Source of the DNA: JAHEDH01 sp965364515 | Lineage (GTDB): Bacteria; Actinomycetota; Acidimicrobiia; Spongiisociales; ZC4RG35 | DNA length: 25,517 bases | Assembly: GCA_965364515.1 (NCBI GenBank) | Contig: CBDTXZ010000024.1 | Coordinates: 1 to 25,517 of the forward strand | Direction: 5' to 3' | Shown: one piece after another, positions 16,328-23,109 of the stretch | Layout: the number at the start of each line of letters is the position of its first letter | How positions within the stretch are numbered: position 1 is the stretch's first letter | Translations under genes and position numbers: made by a program | The notes under the pieces: generated by a model | Told to the model about the DNA's origin: nothing | Database searches by the model: none | The model's input: the letters and a program-made list of their open reading frames with translations, nothing else

Positions 16328-16594
16328 GGTTCCCGGAAGGAGTTTTTGTTGGGAGGAGCGCAAATCGCGACTTGCGTGTGCCCTCTCGGAGAGGCGTTGT
16401 GCGCCGACTGACAAGAACGACGGTCGGAGCCTCAGTATGCGGGCGGCAGCACTCGTCGAAGGCCGGGTCGACCACTCCGGGTTCTTGGGACAGTGCGAAC
16501 TCCAAGGTTCTGCACTCACCGCGACCAACTAGAGGTGGTCGCTGTCCCAAGAACAGAAGCACACCAGCGAGCACGCAATACGCGTCATCTACCC
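16328..16594. other. Non-coding segment between heptad arms after moaA
   Basis: The 349-bp gap between moaA and the minus-strand membrane gene holds no convincing gene. Inside the heptad arms are several self-complementary patches: CGCAA-N8-TTGCG (16361-16378), CCTCTC-G-GAGAGG near 16382-16394, GTCGA-N8-TCGAC near 16455-16472, and the large palindromic element at 16481-16554. A 71-codon open frame on the minus strand (16313-16528) covers much of it, but its arginine/serine-rich translation, absence of a ribosome site and continuation into the repeat arm argue against a protein. It looks like a small structured insertion or RNA-type element. Confidence 0.5.
16481..16554. other. 74-nt three-way-junction palindromic element (possible structured RNA or MITE-like)
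   Basis: The ends GTTCTTGGGACAG (16481-16493) and CTGTCCCAAGAAC (16542-16554) are perfect reverse complements, 13 bp. Between them lie two smaller hairpins: TGC-GAAC-loop-GTTC-T-GCA (16494-16514, one bulged base) and GCGACCA-N8-TGGTCGC (16521-16542, sharing its last base with the outer stem). On either strand this folds as a Y-shaped three-way junction. No transposase gene is present. The strand and function are undetermined. Confidence 0.65.
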
Positions 16595-16629
16595 CAGCGT
16601 GGAGCGTGCAGCGTGAAGCGTGAAGCGCT
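16595..16629 (-). repeat. Right arm of inverted heptad-repeat element downstream of moaA
   Basis: Five adjacent 7-mers on the plus strand: CAGCGTG, GAGCGTG, CAGCGTG, AAGCGTG, AAGCGCT. Read on the minus strand they are CACGCNN-type units matching the left arm at 16300-16327. The last unit overlaps the TAG stop (16628-16630) of the minus-strand membrane gene, so the repeat ends at the edge of coding sequence. Confidence 0.75.
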
Positions 16630-17131
16630 ACAGCGCGGCGTTGACCAGGAAGACCACACCGAGCGTGATCATGACCGTGATCGCCAGTGCCAGGAGCACG
16701 GCGATGGCGGCGTCGTTCATCGACACGTAGGAGATGTGTCTGAGGAACAGAATCGAGGCGGTCAACCAGGCGATGCCTCCGATGAAGACCCCGACCACCG
16801 GGATGACGGCGAGGAGCAGCGGGAGAGCCGTGATCGTGACGACGGTCGTGGCCTCCCACCAGGTGGTCTGAGACTTCACCCACCGGGTCGTGACAGCGAG
16901 GATGAGGCCGTACAGGGCGGCAACGGTGAGTCCAACCGGGACGGCGAGCGCATAGCTCAGCCATCCCGAGGCCTGTGTGAAGGCGAGCACGAGGCTGGCG
17001 ATGGCCACCAGCGCAAGACCGTCGGCAAGGCCGGTGTCGTCGTCGCGAACCTCTTCGGCCGTGCCCTGATCGGCGATAGCGGCACGCCACCAGCGATTCA
17101 CGGCTCTCAGCGGAAAGGCTTCTGGATCCAT
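16628..17131 (-). CDS. Small multi-pass membrane protein, function unknown
   Basis: 167 aa from the ATG at 17131. A 5-residue charged stretch and a 45-residue soluble N-terminus (FPLRAVNRWWRAAIADQGTAEEV) precede four to five hydrophobic helices: ADGLALVAIASLVLAF, LSYALAVPVGLTVAALYGLIL, ATTVVTITALPLLLAVIPVVGVFIGGIAWL and AAIAVLLALAITVMITLGVVFLV. The arrangement recalls bacterial Yip1-type membrane proteins, but I see no decisive motif. I prefer ATG 17131 over an in-frame ATG at 17164 because a TAGGCT box lies 7 nt before it and the longer form would overlap mobA. It lies directly downstream of mobA on the same strand. Confidence 0.75.
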   Translation of the reverse strand: MDPEAFPLRAVNRWWRAAIADQGTAEEVRDDDTGLADGLALVAIASLVLAFTQASGWLSYALAVPVGLTVAALYGLILAVTTRWVKSQTTWWEATTVVTITALPLLLAVIPVVGVFIGGIAWLTASILFLRHISYVSMNDAAIAVLLALAITVMITLGVVFLVNAAL

Positions 17132-17138
17132 GGGTGGC

Positions 17139-17144
17139 AGCCTA
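17139..17144 (-). promoter_or_regulatory. -10 box of the membrane gene, overlapping the mobA stop codon
   Basis: On the minus strand TAGGCT lies 7 nt before the ATG at 17131. Its first three bases are the TAG stop codon of mobA. Spacing fits a leaderless transcript starting at the ATG; no ribosome site is visible. Inferred. Confidence 0.4.
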
Positions 17145-17753
17145 TCCGTCTGCCGGTGGTCCATAGCGCTCGAGCCCCGTGGCGAGGTCCTCGGCCGTGT
17201 CGACCGAGAACCAGGATCGGCCGTCTTCTCCGCAGGCCGAGATGTCCGCCTCGGTGAGCGGATCGAAGGCCGTCCGGTCGAGCATCGACTGGATCGAACC
17301 GCCTGCGTTCAGCTCCCGGATCGCCACGAGCGACAGATCGGCTGGATATGCCGCGCAGGTCGTTTGCCTGACTCCGTCCGGAACTGGGACGACGGGAAGC
17401 TCGACGAAGCTGCCGGCGATCGCCTCGAGCGTTTGCGTCCGGACCCACGGCTGATCGACTGCGACGACGACCAGCACGGTCCCGGGAGCGACGCTCTCCA
17501 TCGCCGCCGAGACACCGGCCAGAGGGCCCCGATGCGGGCTCCCGCTGTCCTCGAGAAAGCGGCGGTCCTTCCATCGGTCACGAGCGGGACCGGCGATCAC
17601 CGTGTCTTCGACGACGGCGTCCAGTGCATCCAGGACCCACGAGAGCATGGGGCGTCCGCCGACTTCGACCAGGGCCTTGTCGGTCCGCATCCGTCGGCTC
17701 TCGCCGCCGGCCAGAACCACGCCGACGAGGTTGGGTGTGCCGTTTCCTACCAT
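17142..17753 (-). CDS. mobA: Molybdenum cofactor guanylyltransferase
   Basis: 203 aa from ATG at 17753. The enzyme joins GMP from GTP to molybdopterin to make the MGD (molybdopterin guanine dinucleotide) cofactor. The nucleotide-binding signature LAGGESRRMRTDKALVEVGG sits near the N-terminus, GPLAGVSAAME follows in the middle, VVVAVDQPWV carries the metal-binding Asp, and FSVDTAEDLA is the C-terminal family motif. The signature has RMRTDKA where RMGxDKA is usual, a mild deviation. In-frame starts exist upstream (ATG 17771), but they would run into the divergent gene whose start codon is 6 bp away. Functional link to moaA in the same neighbourhood. The family also contains related nucleotidyltransferases, so the exact cofactor is inferred. 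Confidence 0.88.
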   Translation of the reverse strand: MVGNGTPNLVGVVLAGGESRRMRTDKALVEVGGRPMLSWVLDALDAVVEDTVIAGPARDRWKDRRFLEDSGSPHRGPLAGVSAAMESVAPGTVLVVVAVDQPWVRTQTLEAIAGSFVELPVVPVPDGVRQTTCAAYPADLSLVAIRELNAGGSIQSMLDRTAFDPLTEADISACGEDGRSWFSVDTAEDLATGLERYGPPADG

Positions 17754-17759
17754 TGACAC
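17748..17759 (+). promoter_or_regulatory. -10 box of the four-helix membrane gene, overlapping the mobA start codon
   Basis: TACCAT at 17748-17753 lies 6 nt before the plus-strand ATG at 17760. Its last three bases are the complement of the mobA start codon. Only 6 bp separate the two divergent start codons. No ribosome site fits, so a leaderless transcript is likely. Confidence 0.45.
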
Positions 17760-18161
17760 ATGATCCCACATGCGAGGCTCGCTGCCGTCATCGGTGTCTG
17801 GGCAGCCGTCACCTGGGGAGGTCGCATCGGCTTGCTCGCCGGCGACGAGACCTTCGTCTCCAAGGCCCGGATCGCCGTGTCGTTGGCCGTTGCACTGCTC
17901 GCCGTCGTTGCGATCCTCACACGTGTGACGTGGGTGCGCTATGCGGTCGGCCTGTATTCGGTCACGACGCTTCTGGTCTGGTCCACGTCGGTGGTCTCCG
18001 TGCTCGGCGACCCGTCCTCGTCTGCCGCGTTCAAACTGGTCCACCTGGTGCTGGCCGCCGTCTCGGTCGCTATCGCGGCCACCGCCTGGGTGCTGGTGAT
18101 CAGCCGGTCGGGATCGGCGTCGGAGCGTCGGTCGGGAGCACGTTCGCGAGTTGATCGGTGA
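17760..18161 (+). CDS. Four-helix membrane protein, function unknown
   Basis: 133 aa. Four hydrophobic helices are clear: RLAAVIGVWAAVTWGGRIGL, ARIAVSLAVALLAVVAIL, YAVGLYSVTTLLVWSTSVVSVL and FKLVHLVLAAVSVAIAATAWVL, followed by a short arginine/serine-rich cytoplasmic tail. I do not recognise the family. The gene is head-to-head with mobA, start codons 6 bp apart, and its last 62 bp overlap tail-to-tail with the convergent 7TM gene. The tail overlap means its C-terminal ~20 residues are encoded opposite the end of that protein, which may explain their low-complexity character. Confidence 0.7.
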   Translation: MIPHARLAAVIGVWAAVTWGGRIGLLAGDETFVSKARIAVSLAVALLAVVAILTRVTWVRYAVGLYSVTTLLVWSTSVVSVLGDPSSSAAFKLVHLVLAAVSVAIAATAWVLVISRSGSASERRSGARSRVDR

Positions 18162-19197
18162 TGTCCGGCAACGAGTGGTAGTAGATCTCGAGATCGGAGA
18201 TGCCTCTGATCGGCCTCGGGATTCGGTTCCCGGCGGGCGACGCCGTCACCACGGGGATGTGCTTGGCGTTGGCGTAGCCGGCGGCGACCACGCCATAGCC
18301 GTGGGTCAGGTCGACGAGAACGAGGGCCGCACTGTCGATCGCCTGGTACGTCTTTCGCATCATCTCGGCGGGCGAGAAGGTGACGAGGCCCCAGTCCTCG
18401 ATGTCTCGGGCCGGGCACATGACGAGATAACCCCGCTGCTCGAGGCTGGTGATCAGCAGTTCGGCATGAGCTCTCTCAGGCGATTCGGTCGATGGTCCCA
18501 GCAGCACGATCGTCGGCTTCACCGGTTCCACCTTGCGTGCACCGCGGGTGACCCGGTATCCGAGCCACAGGAGCACAGAGGTGATGAGCAGTGAGAGCAC
18601 GAAGCCGGAGTCTTCGCCGAGAGCGAGCCCGGTGCCTCCCCACGCCGCCACCAGCGTGCCTCCCAGGATCAGGGCATTGCCGAAGACGATGCGGGGATTC
18701 TTCTTCCGGAACCGGATGACGCTGACCAAGGCGAGCAGGACGAGCAGCGTGGTCCCTGTTGCGCCTCCGATCAGAGCGAGCAGTCTCGGCCCGAACCCGT
18801 CCGAGAGCGGCGGGAACACGTCTGGCCGGACGCCGGATTCGGGGAGTGGATTGTCAAAAGGCACGGTCGTGACGAGGGTGGTCGAGATGGCTGCAAACCC
18901 TGCAAGCAGCACTGTCATCGTGTGCCCGGCACGTGGCCCGACGACGAGGAACATCGAGCCGAGCGCGAGGAAGGGAATGTTGAGGACGCCGCCGAACAGG
19001 AAGAAGACGCGGTAGCTGGTCGACGTCCACCCGGTCGACAGGGCGATGGCGAGGGCGATCGTGGCCACGGCGAACATGCCGATCCCCGTGGCGAAGGCGG
19101 CCACGTGGGGGCGCGGCTTGCGTCGGTAGTCGTTCAGCAAGTCGAGCGTGAAGGCTCCCGCCGCGGTTCCCGCGACGATGGCGAGGATCGTTTCCAT
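18100..19197 (-). CDS. Seven-helix membrane protein with C-terminal nucleoside 2-deoxyribosyltransferase-like domain
   Basis: 365 aa from ATG at 19197. Seven hydrophobic helices lie at about 2-21, 31-54, 62-87, 91-113, 138-161, 169-192 and 198-215, putting the N-terminus outside and the C-terminus inside. Residues ~228-352 form an alpha/beta domain: TIVLLGPSTESPERAH, LEQRGYLVMCPARD, IDSAALVLVDLTHGYGVVAAGYANAKHIPVVTAS. This order matches the nucleoside 2-deoxyribosyltransferase/TIR-like fold (N-terminal LxGP, central Dxxxxx, then GxA...KPV). The catalytic glutamate expected before the GYA triplet is absent; there is no Glu in 296-312. It may therefore bind a nucleotide rather than cleave it. 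TACCGT lies 8 nt before the ATG. An ATG at 19253 is an alternative start. Family assignment is mine by eye and moderate. Confidence 0.7.
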   Translation of the reverse strand: METILAIVAGTAAGAFTLDLLNDYRRKPRPHVAAFATGIGMFAVATIALAIALSTGWTSTSYRVFFLFGGVLNIPFLALGSMFLVVGPRAGHTMTVLLAGFAAISTTLVTTVPFDNPLPESGVRPDVFPPLSDGFGPRLLALIGGATGTTLLVLLALVSVIRFRKKNPRIVFGNALILGGTLVAAWGGTGLALGEDSGFVLSLLITSVLLWLGYRVTRGARKVEPVKPTIVLLGPSTESPERAHAELLITSLEQRGYLVMCPARDIEDWGLVTFSPAEMMRKTYQAIDSAALVLVDLTHGYGVVAAGYANAKHIPVVTASPAGNRIPRPIRGISDLEIYYHSLPDITDQLANVLPTDAPTPIPTG

Positions 19198-19205
19198 CTC
19201 CCGCA

Positions 19206-19211
19206 ACGGTA
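19206..19211 (-). promoter_or_regulatory. -10 box of the 7TM gene
   Basis: TACCGT on the minus strand, 8 nt before the ATG at 19197. A GGGAG abuts the ATG with no spacer, too close for a normal ribosome site. Fits a leaderless or near-leaderless transcript separate from the iron transporter genes upstream. Confidence 0.35.
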
Positions 19212-19298
19212 CTTCGCTCGTGGGCCCGTCAGATCTCGGCGAGGAAACGGTCATCCCGTGATATCGCCCGAGGCGGATAGCGGGAATCGGACACCGGA

Positions 19299-20339
19299 TC
19301 AGGCAGGGAAGGTCGTGGCGCTTCCCACCTTCACCCACACCCGCTGGCTGGGGGACACGACGGTGCCCGGACCGCTTCGGGCCCGAAGCAACGTCCCGCC
19401 CGGAAGGCAGACCGTGATCAGCTGGTCGTGACCGAAGAACTCGCGATCCACCACGACCGCATCTCCGTCGGGGTCGGGGATCACCGAGATGTCCTCGGGT
19501 CGGATCATCACGACGACCTTGCCGTTGTGAGGGGTGGCGAACGTCCCGACCGGCGTGTCGACGCGCCCCTGGTGACCGTGGCCGGGAATGAAGTCGGCGT
19601 CTCCGAGAAAACCGGCGACCCATGCATCGGCGGGCGTGGTGTAGAGCTCGCGCGGCGTGGAGGCCTGTACGACCCGACCGTTGTGCATGACTGCGACCAT
19701 GTCGCTCATCGCGAGCGCTTCCTCCTGGTCGTGTGTGACGAACACAGCGGTCGTGTTGGCCTCCTGGAGGATGTCCCGCAGGTCTCGGCGCACTCGCTCG
19801 CGCAGAGAAGCGTCGAGATTCGAGAACGGCTCGTCGAGCAGGATCACGTCCGGGTTGGGAGCGAGCGCTCTGGCGAGTGCCACCCGCTGCTGTTGGCCGC
19901 CGGAGAGCTCGCTCGGCAGCCGGTCCTCGAGCCCGGCGAGTCCCACCATCTCGATGGAATCACGTACCCGGCGCCGCCGTTCGTCGTTCTTGCCGACGCC
20001 GTAGCCGACGTTCTTTGCGACCGTCATGTGAGGGAAGAGGGCGTAGTCCTGGAAGACCATGCCCACGCGGCGCCGCTCGGGTGGAACCATCGTGCCCGGA
20101 CCGACGACCTGCCGTCCTCGGATCTCGACGGTCCCTCGCTCGGGCGACTCGAACCCGGCGATGACTCTGAGCGCCGTCGTCTTGCCGCAGCCGGAGGGCC
20201 CCACGAGCGTCAGAATGCCTCCGCTCCACACGTCGAGGCTGAAGTCGTCGAGCGCAACTACGTCGCCGTAGTGCTTGACGAGGGACCGGGCGCGAATCGC
20301 CAGCTGTTCGGTCGGAGCGAGTTCAGTCTGAGAGGTCAC
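19299..20339 (-). CDS. Ferric iron ABC transporter ATP-binding protein (FbpC-type)
   Basis: 346 aa. The ATPase domain (about 15-230) shows Walker A GPSGCGKTT, the Q-loop in VFQDYALFPHMTV, the signature LSGGQQQR, Walker B VILLDEP and the H-loop VTHDQEEAL. A C-terminal region with VMIRPEDISV and later beta strands is a TOBE-type regulatory domain, as in FbpC, PotA and related importers. It powers import across the cytoplasmic membrane. Its start overlaps the end of the permease gene by 17 bp, so the two are translationally linked. Iron as substrate follows from the binding protein and permease, since the ATPase alone does not distinguish iron from polyamine or sulfate transport. Confidence 0.92.
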   Translation of the reverse strand: MTSQTELAPTEQLAIRARSLVKHYGDVVALDDFSLDVWSGGILTLVGPSGCGKTTALRVIAGFESPERGTVEIRGRQVVGPGTMVPPERRRVGMVFQDYALFPHMTVAKNVGYGVGKNDERRRRVRDSIEMVGLAGLEDRLPSELSGGQQQRVALARALAPNPDVILLDEPFSNLDASLRERVRRDLRDILQEANTTAVFVTHDQEEALAMSDMVAVMHNGRVVQASTPRELYTTPADAWVAGFLGDADFIPGHGHQGRVDTPVGTFATPHNGKVVVMIRPEDISVIPDPDGDAVVVDREFFGHDQLITVCLPGGTLLRARSGPGTVVSPSQRVWVKVGSATTFPA

Positions 20340-21915
20340 GGAGCGTCACCAGTGTGAGGGGGATCGCCGATACGGCAAGCAGAACCAACGAGGCGGCACC
20401 TGCCCGAGTGTAGAAGCCCTCGCCCGTTGTGGCCCAGATACGGATGGCCAGCGTCTCGAATCCATTCGGCCTGAGCAGCAGCGTCGCAGGGAGCTCTTTC
20501 ATGGCGGTCAGGAACACGAGCGCGCCTCCCGCCATGAGACCGGGTGTCATCAGCGGGACGGTGATACGGAAGACGGTGGCGAGGGCGGACTTCCCGAGTG
20601 AGCGGCTGGCGTCTTCCGCATCGGGGGAGATCCGTCTGAGCGAGTCCGACGCCGTGCCCACCGTGATCGGGAGGAACATCGCCAGATAGGCGACGACGAC
20701 GAGTGCGGTGGTCTGATAGAACGGCCGGGCGACCTCGAGTGCGAACGTGACGAGAGCGATCCCGACGGTGATGTGTGGAAGCGAATACGACGTCCACGTC
20801 AGGGTCTCGACCACGGGCGCCGCTTTCGTCCGGTCCCTGACGATGACGACCGCAACCGGGATCGCGACGACGGCGGCTGCGATCGCGGCTGCCAGGGAGA
20901 CACCGAGTGACCTTCCGGCGTCGATCCACACGTCGCCGAGTTCCTGACCGGACCCGAGACCGCGCGCGACCCATGCGATCAGGACGGTGATGGGGATGAC
21001 GAGGCTCACGGAGATGAGGATGCCGAGGCCGCCGTAGCTGACGGCTCGCCCCATCGGTCCGAGATGCTGGACCACCTGGACCCGGCCGGGCCGATTGCGG
21101 TGGTAGGTCGCTCTTCTCCGGAGACGTCGCTCGGCGAGCACGATGGCGATCGCAACGACCATGAGGATCACCGCCAGGGTGAGGGCGGGCCGGCGGTCGA
21201 TACGTCCGGCGAATTGGGCGTAGATGGCGCGAGTGAATGTGTCGTAGCGAAGAAGTGACACGGCTCCGAAGTCCGAGATCGTGTACAGGGCGACGAGCAG
21301 CGACGAGGCTGCGATCGTGGGTCTCAGCATTGGCACGGTGACGCTGGTGAAGGCAGCCCATCTGCTCGAGCCGAGCCCGCGTGCCGCCTCCTCGAGAGAG
21401 CTGTCCAGCTTCCGGAGCGCCGGGACCGCGCCGAGGTGGACGAACGGGACGGCGAAGACGGTCAGCGCGAGCCACGAGCCCCAGAAGCCCGTGATGGTCG
21501 GGAACGATTCCAGTCCGAAGAGTTGGGTGAGTACGCCTCGGCTGCCGCCGGCGCCGAGCAGCGTCAGCGCCACCACGTAGGACGGCATCACCAGCGGCAA
21601 GGTGACCAGGATCGAGAAGATGCGACCACCCGGGAGGTCGGTTCGAGTGGTGACCCACGAGGTCCCGAGCCCGATCGCAACGGATGCAGTCGTCACGGCG
21701 ACCGCCAGCACCAGGGTGTTGACGAGCAGTTCGACGAGCCGCCCGGCGGGGACGCTGGCGACCGCGTCGCCGGTCACGACCGTCCCCAGCAATGTGAGGG
21801 TCGGGATGAGGGTTGGTGCGAGCCCGAGGGCGGCGAGCGCCCACCACCATCTGGCGAGTGGGCGCCGCCGCAACGCCGGCGCAGGTTGGGACAGGACCGT
21901 CGGCTGAGCCGTCAC
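20323..21915 (-). CDS. Ferric iron ABC transporter permease (FbpB-type, two fused permease domains)
   Basis: 530 aa with about 12 hydrophobic helices. Two EAA loops, the contact sites for the ATPase, mark two permease domains in one chain: EEAARGLGSSRWAAFTSV near residue 180 and EDASRSLGKSALATVFRITV near 440. This double-domain form and length are normal for FbpB/thiamine-type permeases. The N-terminus is proline-rich and basic before helix 1. The start is 16 bp after the binding-protein stop, so the three genes form one operon in the order binding protein, permease, ATPase. Confidence 0.92.
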   Translation of the reverse strand: MTAQPTVLSQPAPALRRRPLARWWWALAALGLAPTLIPTLTLLGTVVTGDAVASVPAGRLVELLVNTLVLAVAVTTASVAIGLGTSWVTTRTDLPGGRIFSILVTLPLVMPSYVVALTLLGAGGSRGVLTQLFGLESFPTITGFWGSWLALTVFAVPFVHLGAVPALRKLDSSLEEAARGLGSSRWAAFTSVTVPMLRPTIAASSLLVALYTISDFGAVSLLRYDTFTRAIYAQFAGRIDRRPALTLAVILMVVAIAIVLAERRLRRRATYHRNRPGRVQVVQHLGPMGRAVSYGGLGILISVSLVIPITVLIAWVARGLGSGQELGDVWIDAGRSLGVSLAAAIAAAVVAIPVAVVIVRDRTKAAPVVETLTWTSYSLPHITVGIALVTFALEVARPFYQTTALVVVAYLAMFLPITVGTASDSLRRISPDAEDASRSLGKSALATVFRITVPLMTPGLMAGGALVFLTAMKELPATLLLRPNGFETLAIRIWATTGEGFYTRAGAASLVLLAVSAIPLTLVTLRDLSD

Positions 21916-21931
21916 GGTCGCGTCCCGGTGT

Positions 21932-22984
21932 TCACAGGAGGCCCGCCTCGGTCACGAGGTCGGTGGCGCGTTCGAGCTGATCCGCCAGTTCGGACAGGTT
22001 GATGTCGGGCGTGTCGATGTCGTCGATGGCCGGGAGACCCGCGGGAGCGTCGATGCCAGGGACGAGCGGGAACTCGAAGGTCTCGGTTGCGAAGAAGCGC
22101 TGGCTCTCGTCGTTGAGCAGGAACTCGACGAAAGCCTCGGCGTTCTCGGGCTGATCGGAGCCTGCGAGAATCGATGCGCCGGCCGGCATGACCAGGCTGG
22201 CGACGTCGCCTGCCGATGGGAAGTGATTCGCGGTCTGTGCTCCCGCTCCCTCTGCCTGGAGTCTGAGCAGGTAGTAGTGGTTGACGAGCCCGAGGTCGAT
22301 CTCGCCGGCGTCGACGGCGGCAACGATCGGGGAGTTGCCCGGGTAGTCGACGGGCTCGTTGGCGGCGAGCCGCTGGAGCCAGTCCAGGGTGTAGTCCTCG
22401 CCCTGATCGACGATCATCGCGGCGACGAAGGCGAGAAAGGACCCGTTCGTGGGTGCCACGCCCATCCGCCCGCTCCAGCGTGGGTCGACGATGTCCTCGA
22501 TGCTCTGGGGCAGGTCGCCGGCATCGACGTCTCCAGAATCGTAGACCACGACCCTGGAGCGGCCCGACGTTCCGACCCATTTGCCGTCGTCGTCCGAGAA
22601 ACGGTCGGGGACGCGGGACAGGATCGAGTCGTCGAGCGTGGCCATGAGTGGCGCCGCAGCGCCGAGCGAAGCGGGATCCTGGGCGAAGAAGACATCGGCG
22701 TCGGTCGACTCGCCTTCCTGCAGCAGGGTCGTGGCGAGCTCTGTGCTCCCGCCGTAGCGAACACTGACTTCGATGCCGGTCTCCTGGGTGAATCGCTCGA
22801 GGAGCGGGCCGACGAGGTCTTCGCTTCTTCCGGAGTAGACCACCAGCAATGAGGTGTCCGCGACGGTGCCCGAGTCCCCGGCGGCGGAACTGGCGTCATC
22901 GGCACCGGCCGACGAGCCGGAATCGCCGCACGCTGCGAGCACGAGTGCAGTCACGACGAGCAGTGTCGAGAACGTTCTGGACAT
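21932..22984 (-). CDS. Ferric iron-binding lipoprotein (FbpA-type substrate-binding protein)
   Basis: 350 aa. A lipoprotein signal ends in the lipobox LAAC, so the mature protein is membrane-anchored. A Ser/Ala/Asp-rich linker follows, then LLVVYSGRSEDLVGPLLERF, the usual opening of iron(III) binding proteins. VVVYDS, DPRWSGRMGVAPTNGSF and PAGASILAGSDQPENAEAF are family segments. NHYYLLR contains the adjacent tyrosines that ligate Fe(III) in FbpA proteins. A strong ribosome site, GGAGGGAG, lies 7 nt before the ATG, unlike the leaderless neighbours. It is the first gene of the importer operon, behind a promoter with two palindromes. Confidence 0.92.
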   Translation of the reverse strand: MSRTFSTLLVVTALVLAACGDSGSSAGADDASSAAGDSGTVADTSLLVVYSGRSEDLVGPLLERFTQETGIEVSVRYGGSTELATTLLQEGESTDADVFFAQDPASLGAAAPLMATLDDSILSRVPDRFSDDDGKWVGTSGRSRVVVYDSGDVDAGDLPQSIEDIVDPRWSGRMGVAPTNGSFLAFVAAMIVDQGEDYTLDWLQRLAANEPVDYPGNSPIVAAVDAGEIDLGLVNHYYLLRLQAEGAGAQTANHFPSAGDVASLVMPAGASILAGSDQPENAEAFVEFLLNDESQRFFATETFEFPLVPGIDAPAGLPAIDDIDTPDINLSELADQLERATDLVTEAGLL

Positions 22985-23024
22985 GGGCTGTCTCCCTCCG
23001 TCGAGGTGCGGGCCGTTTCTAAAA

Positions 23025-23038
23025 CCTATGGCGATAGG
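23025..23038. promoter_or_regulatory. Palindrome at the start point of the iron-transporter promoter
   Basis: CCTAT-GGCG-ATAGG, perfect 5-bp half-sites. It covers the expected transcription start (about 23035 on the minus strand), where a bound repressor would block initiation. It does not match the DtxR/IdeR 19-bp consensus in full. Candidate operator. Confidence 0.45.
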
Positions 23039-23041
23039 GAA

Positions 23042-23070
23042 AAGGTATTTCCACTATCCGGGTAGTGCAA
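23042..23070 (-). promoter_or_regulatory. Promoter of the iron-transporter operon
   Basis: Read on the minus strand: TTGCAC (-35, 23070-23065), exactly 17 bp spacer, TACCTT (-10, 23047-23042). The leader to the ATG at 22984 would be about 50 nt and contains the ribosome site GGAGGGAG. This is the best sigma-70-like promoter in the window. A second palindrome overlaps its -35 and spacer. Confidence 0.6.
23052..23067. promoter_or_regulatory. Palindrome over the -35/spacer of the iron-transporter promoter
   Basis: CACTA-TCCGGG-TAGTG, perfect 5-bp half-sites with a near-symmetric centre. Its centre is 28 bp from that of the palindrome at 23025-23038. The position suggests an operator for a metal-sensing repressor (Fur, DtxR or MntR type). 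No regulator gene is seen in the window. Confidence 0.45.
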
Positions 23071-23109
23071 ATGCTATGTGAGAGGTTCCGGCGACACCAT
23101 GTCGGAACG

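Noticed and set aside
16313..16528. 71-codon minus-strand frame in the segment after moaA
   Set aside because: It lies in a hairpin-rich non-coding element and runs into the repeat arm; no ribosome site or -10 box at its start. It could be annotated as a hypothetical protein by software but I do not support it.
17142..17771. Longer mobA using ATG at 17771
   Set aside because: It would overlap the start of the divergent membrane gene and adds residues before the conserved LVGVVLAGG start.
23025..23067. A full DtxR/IdeR iron box
   Set aside because: The palindromes share only short AT/GG-rich parts with the known 19-bp consensus; calling them iron boxes would overstate the match.
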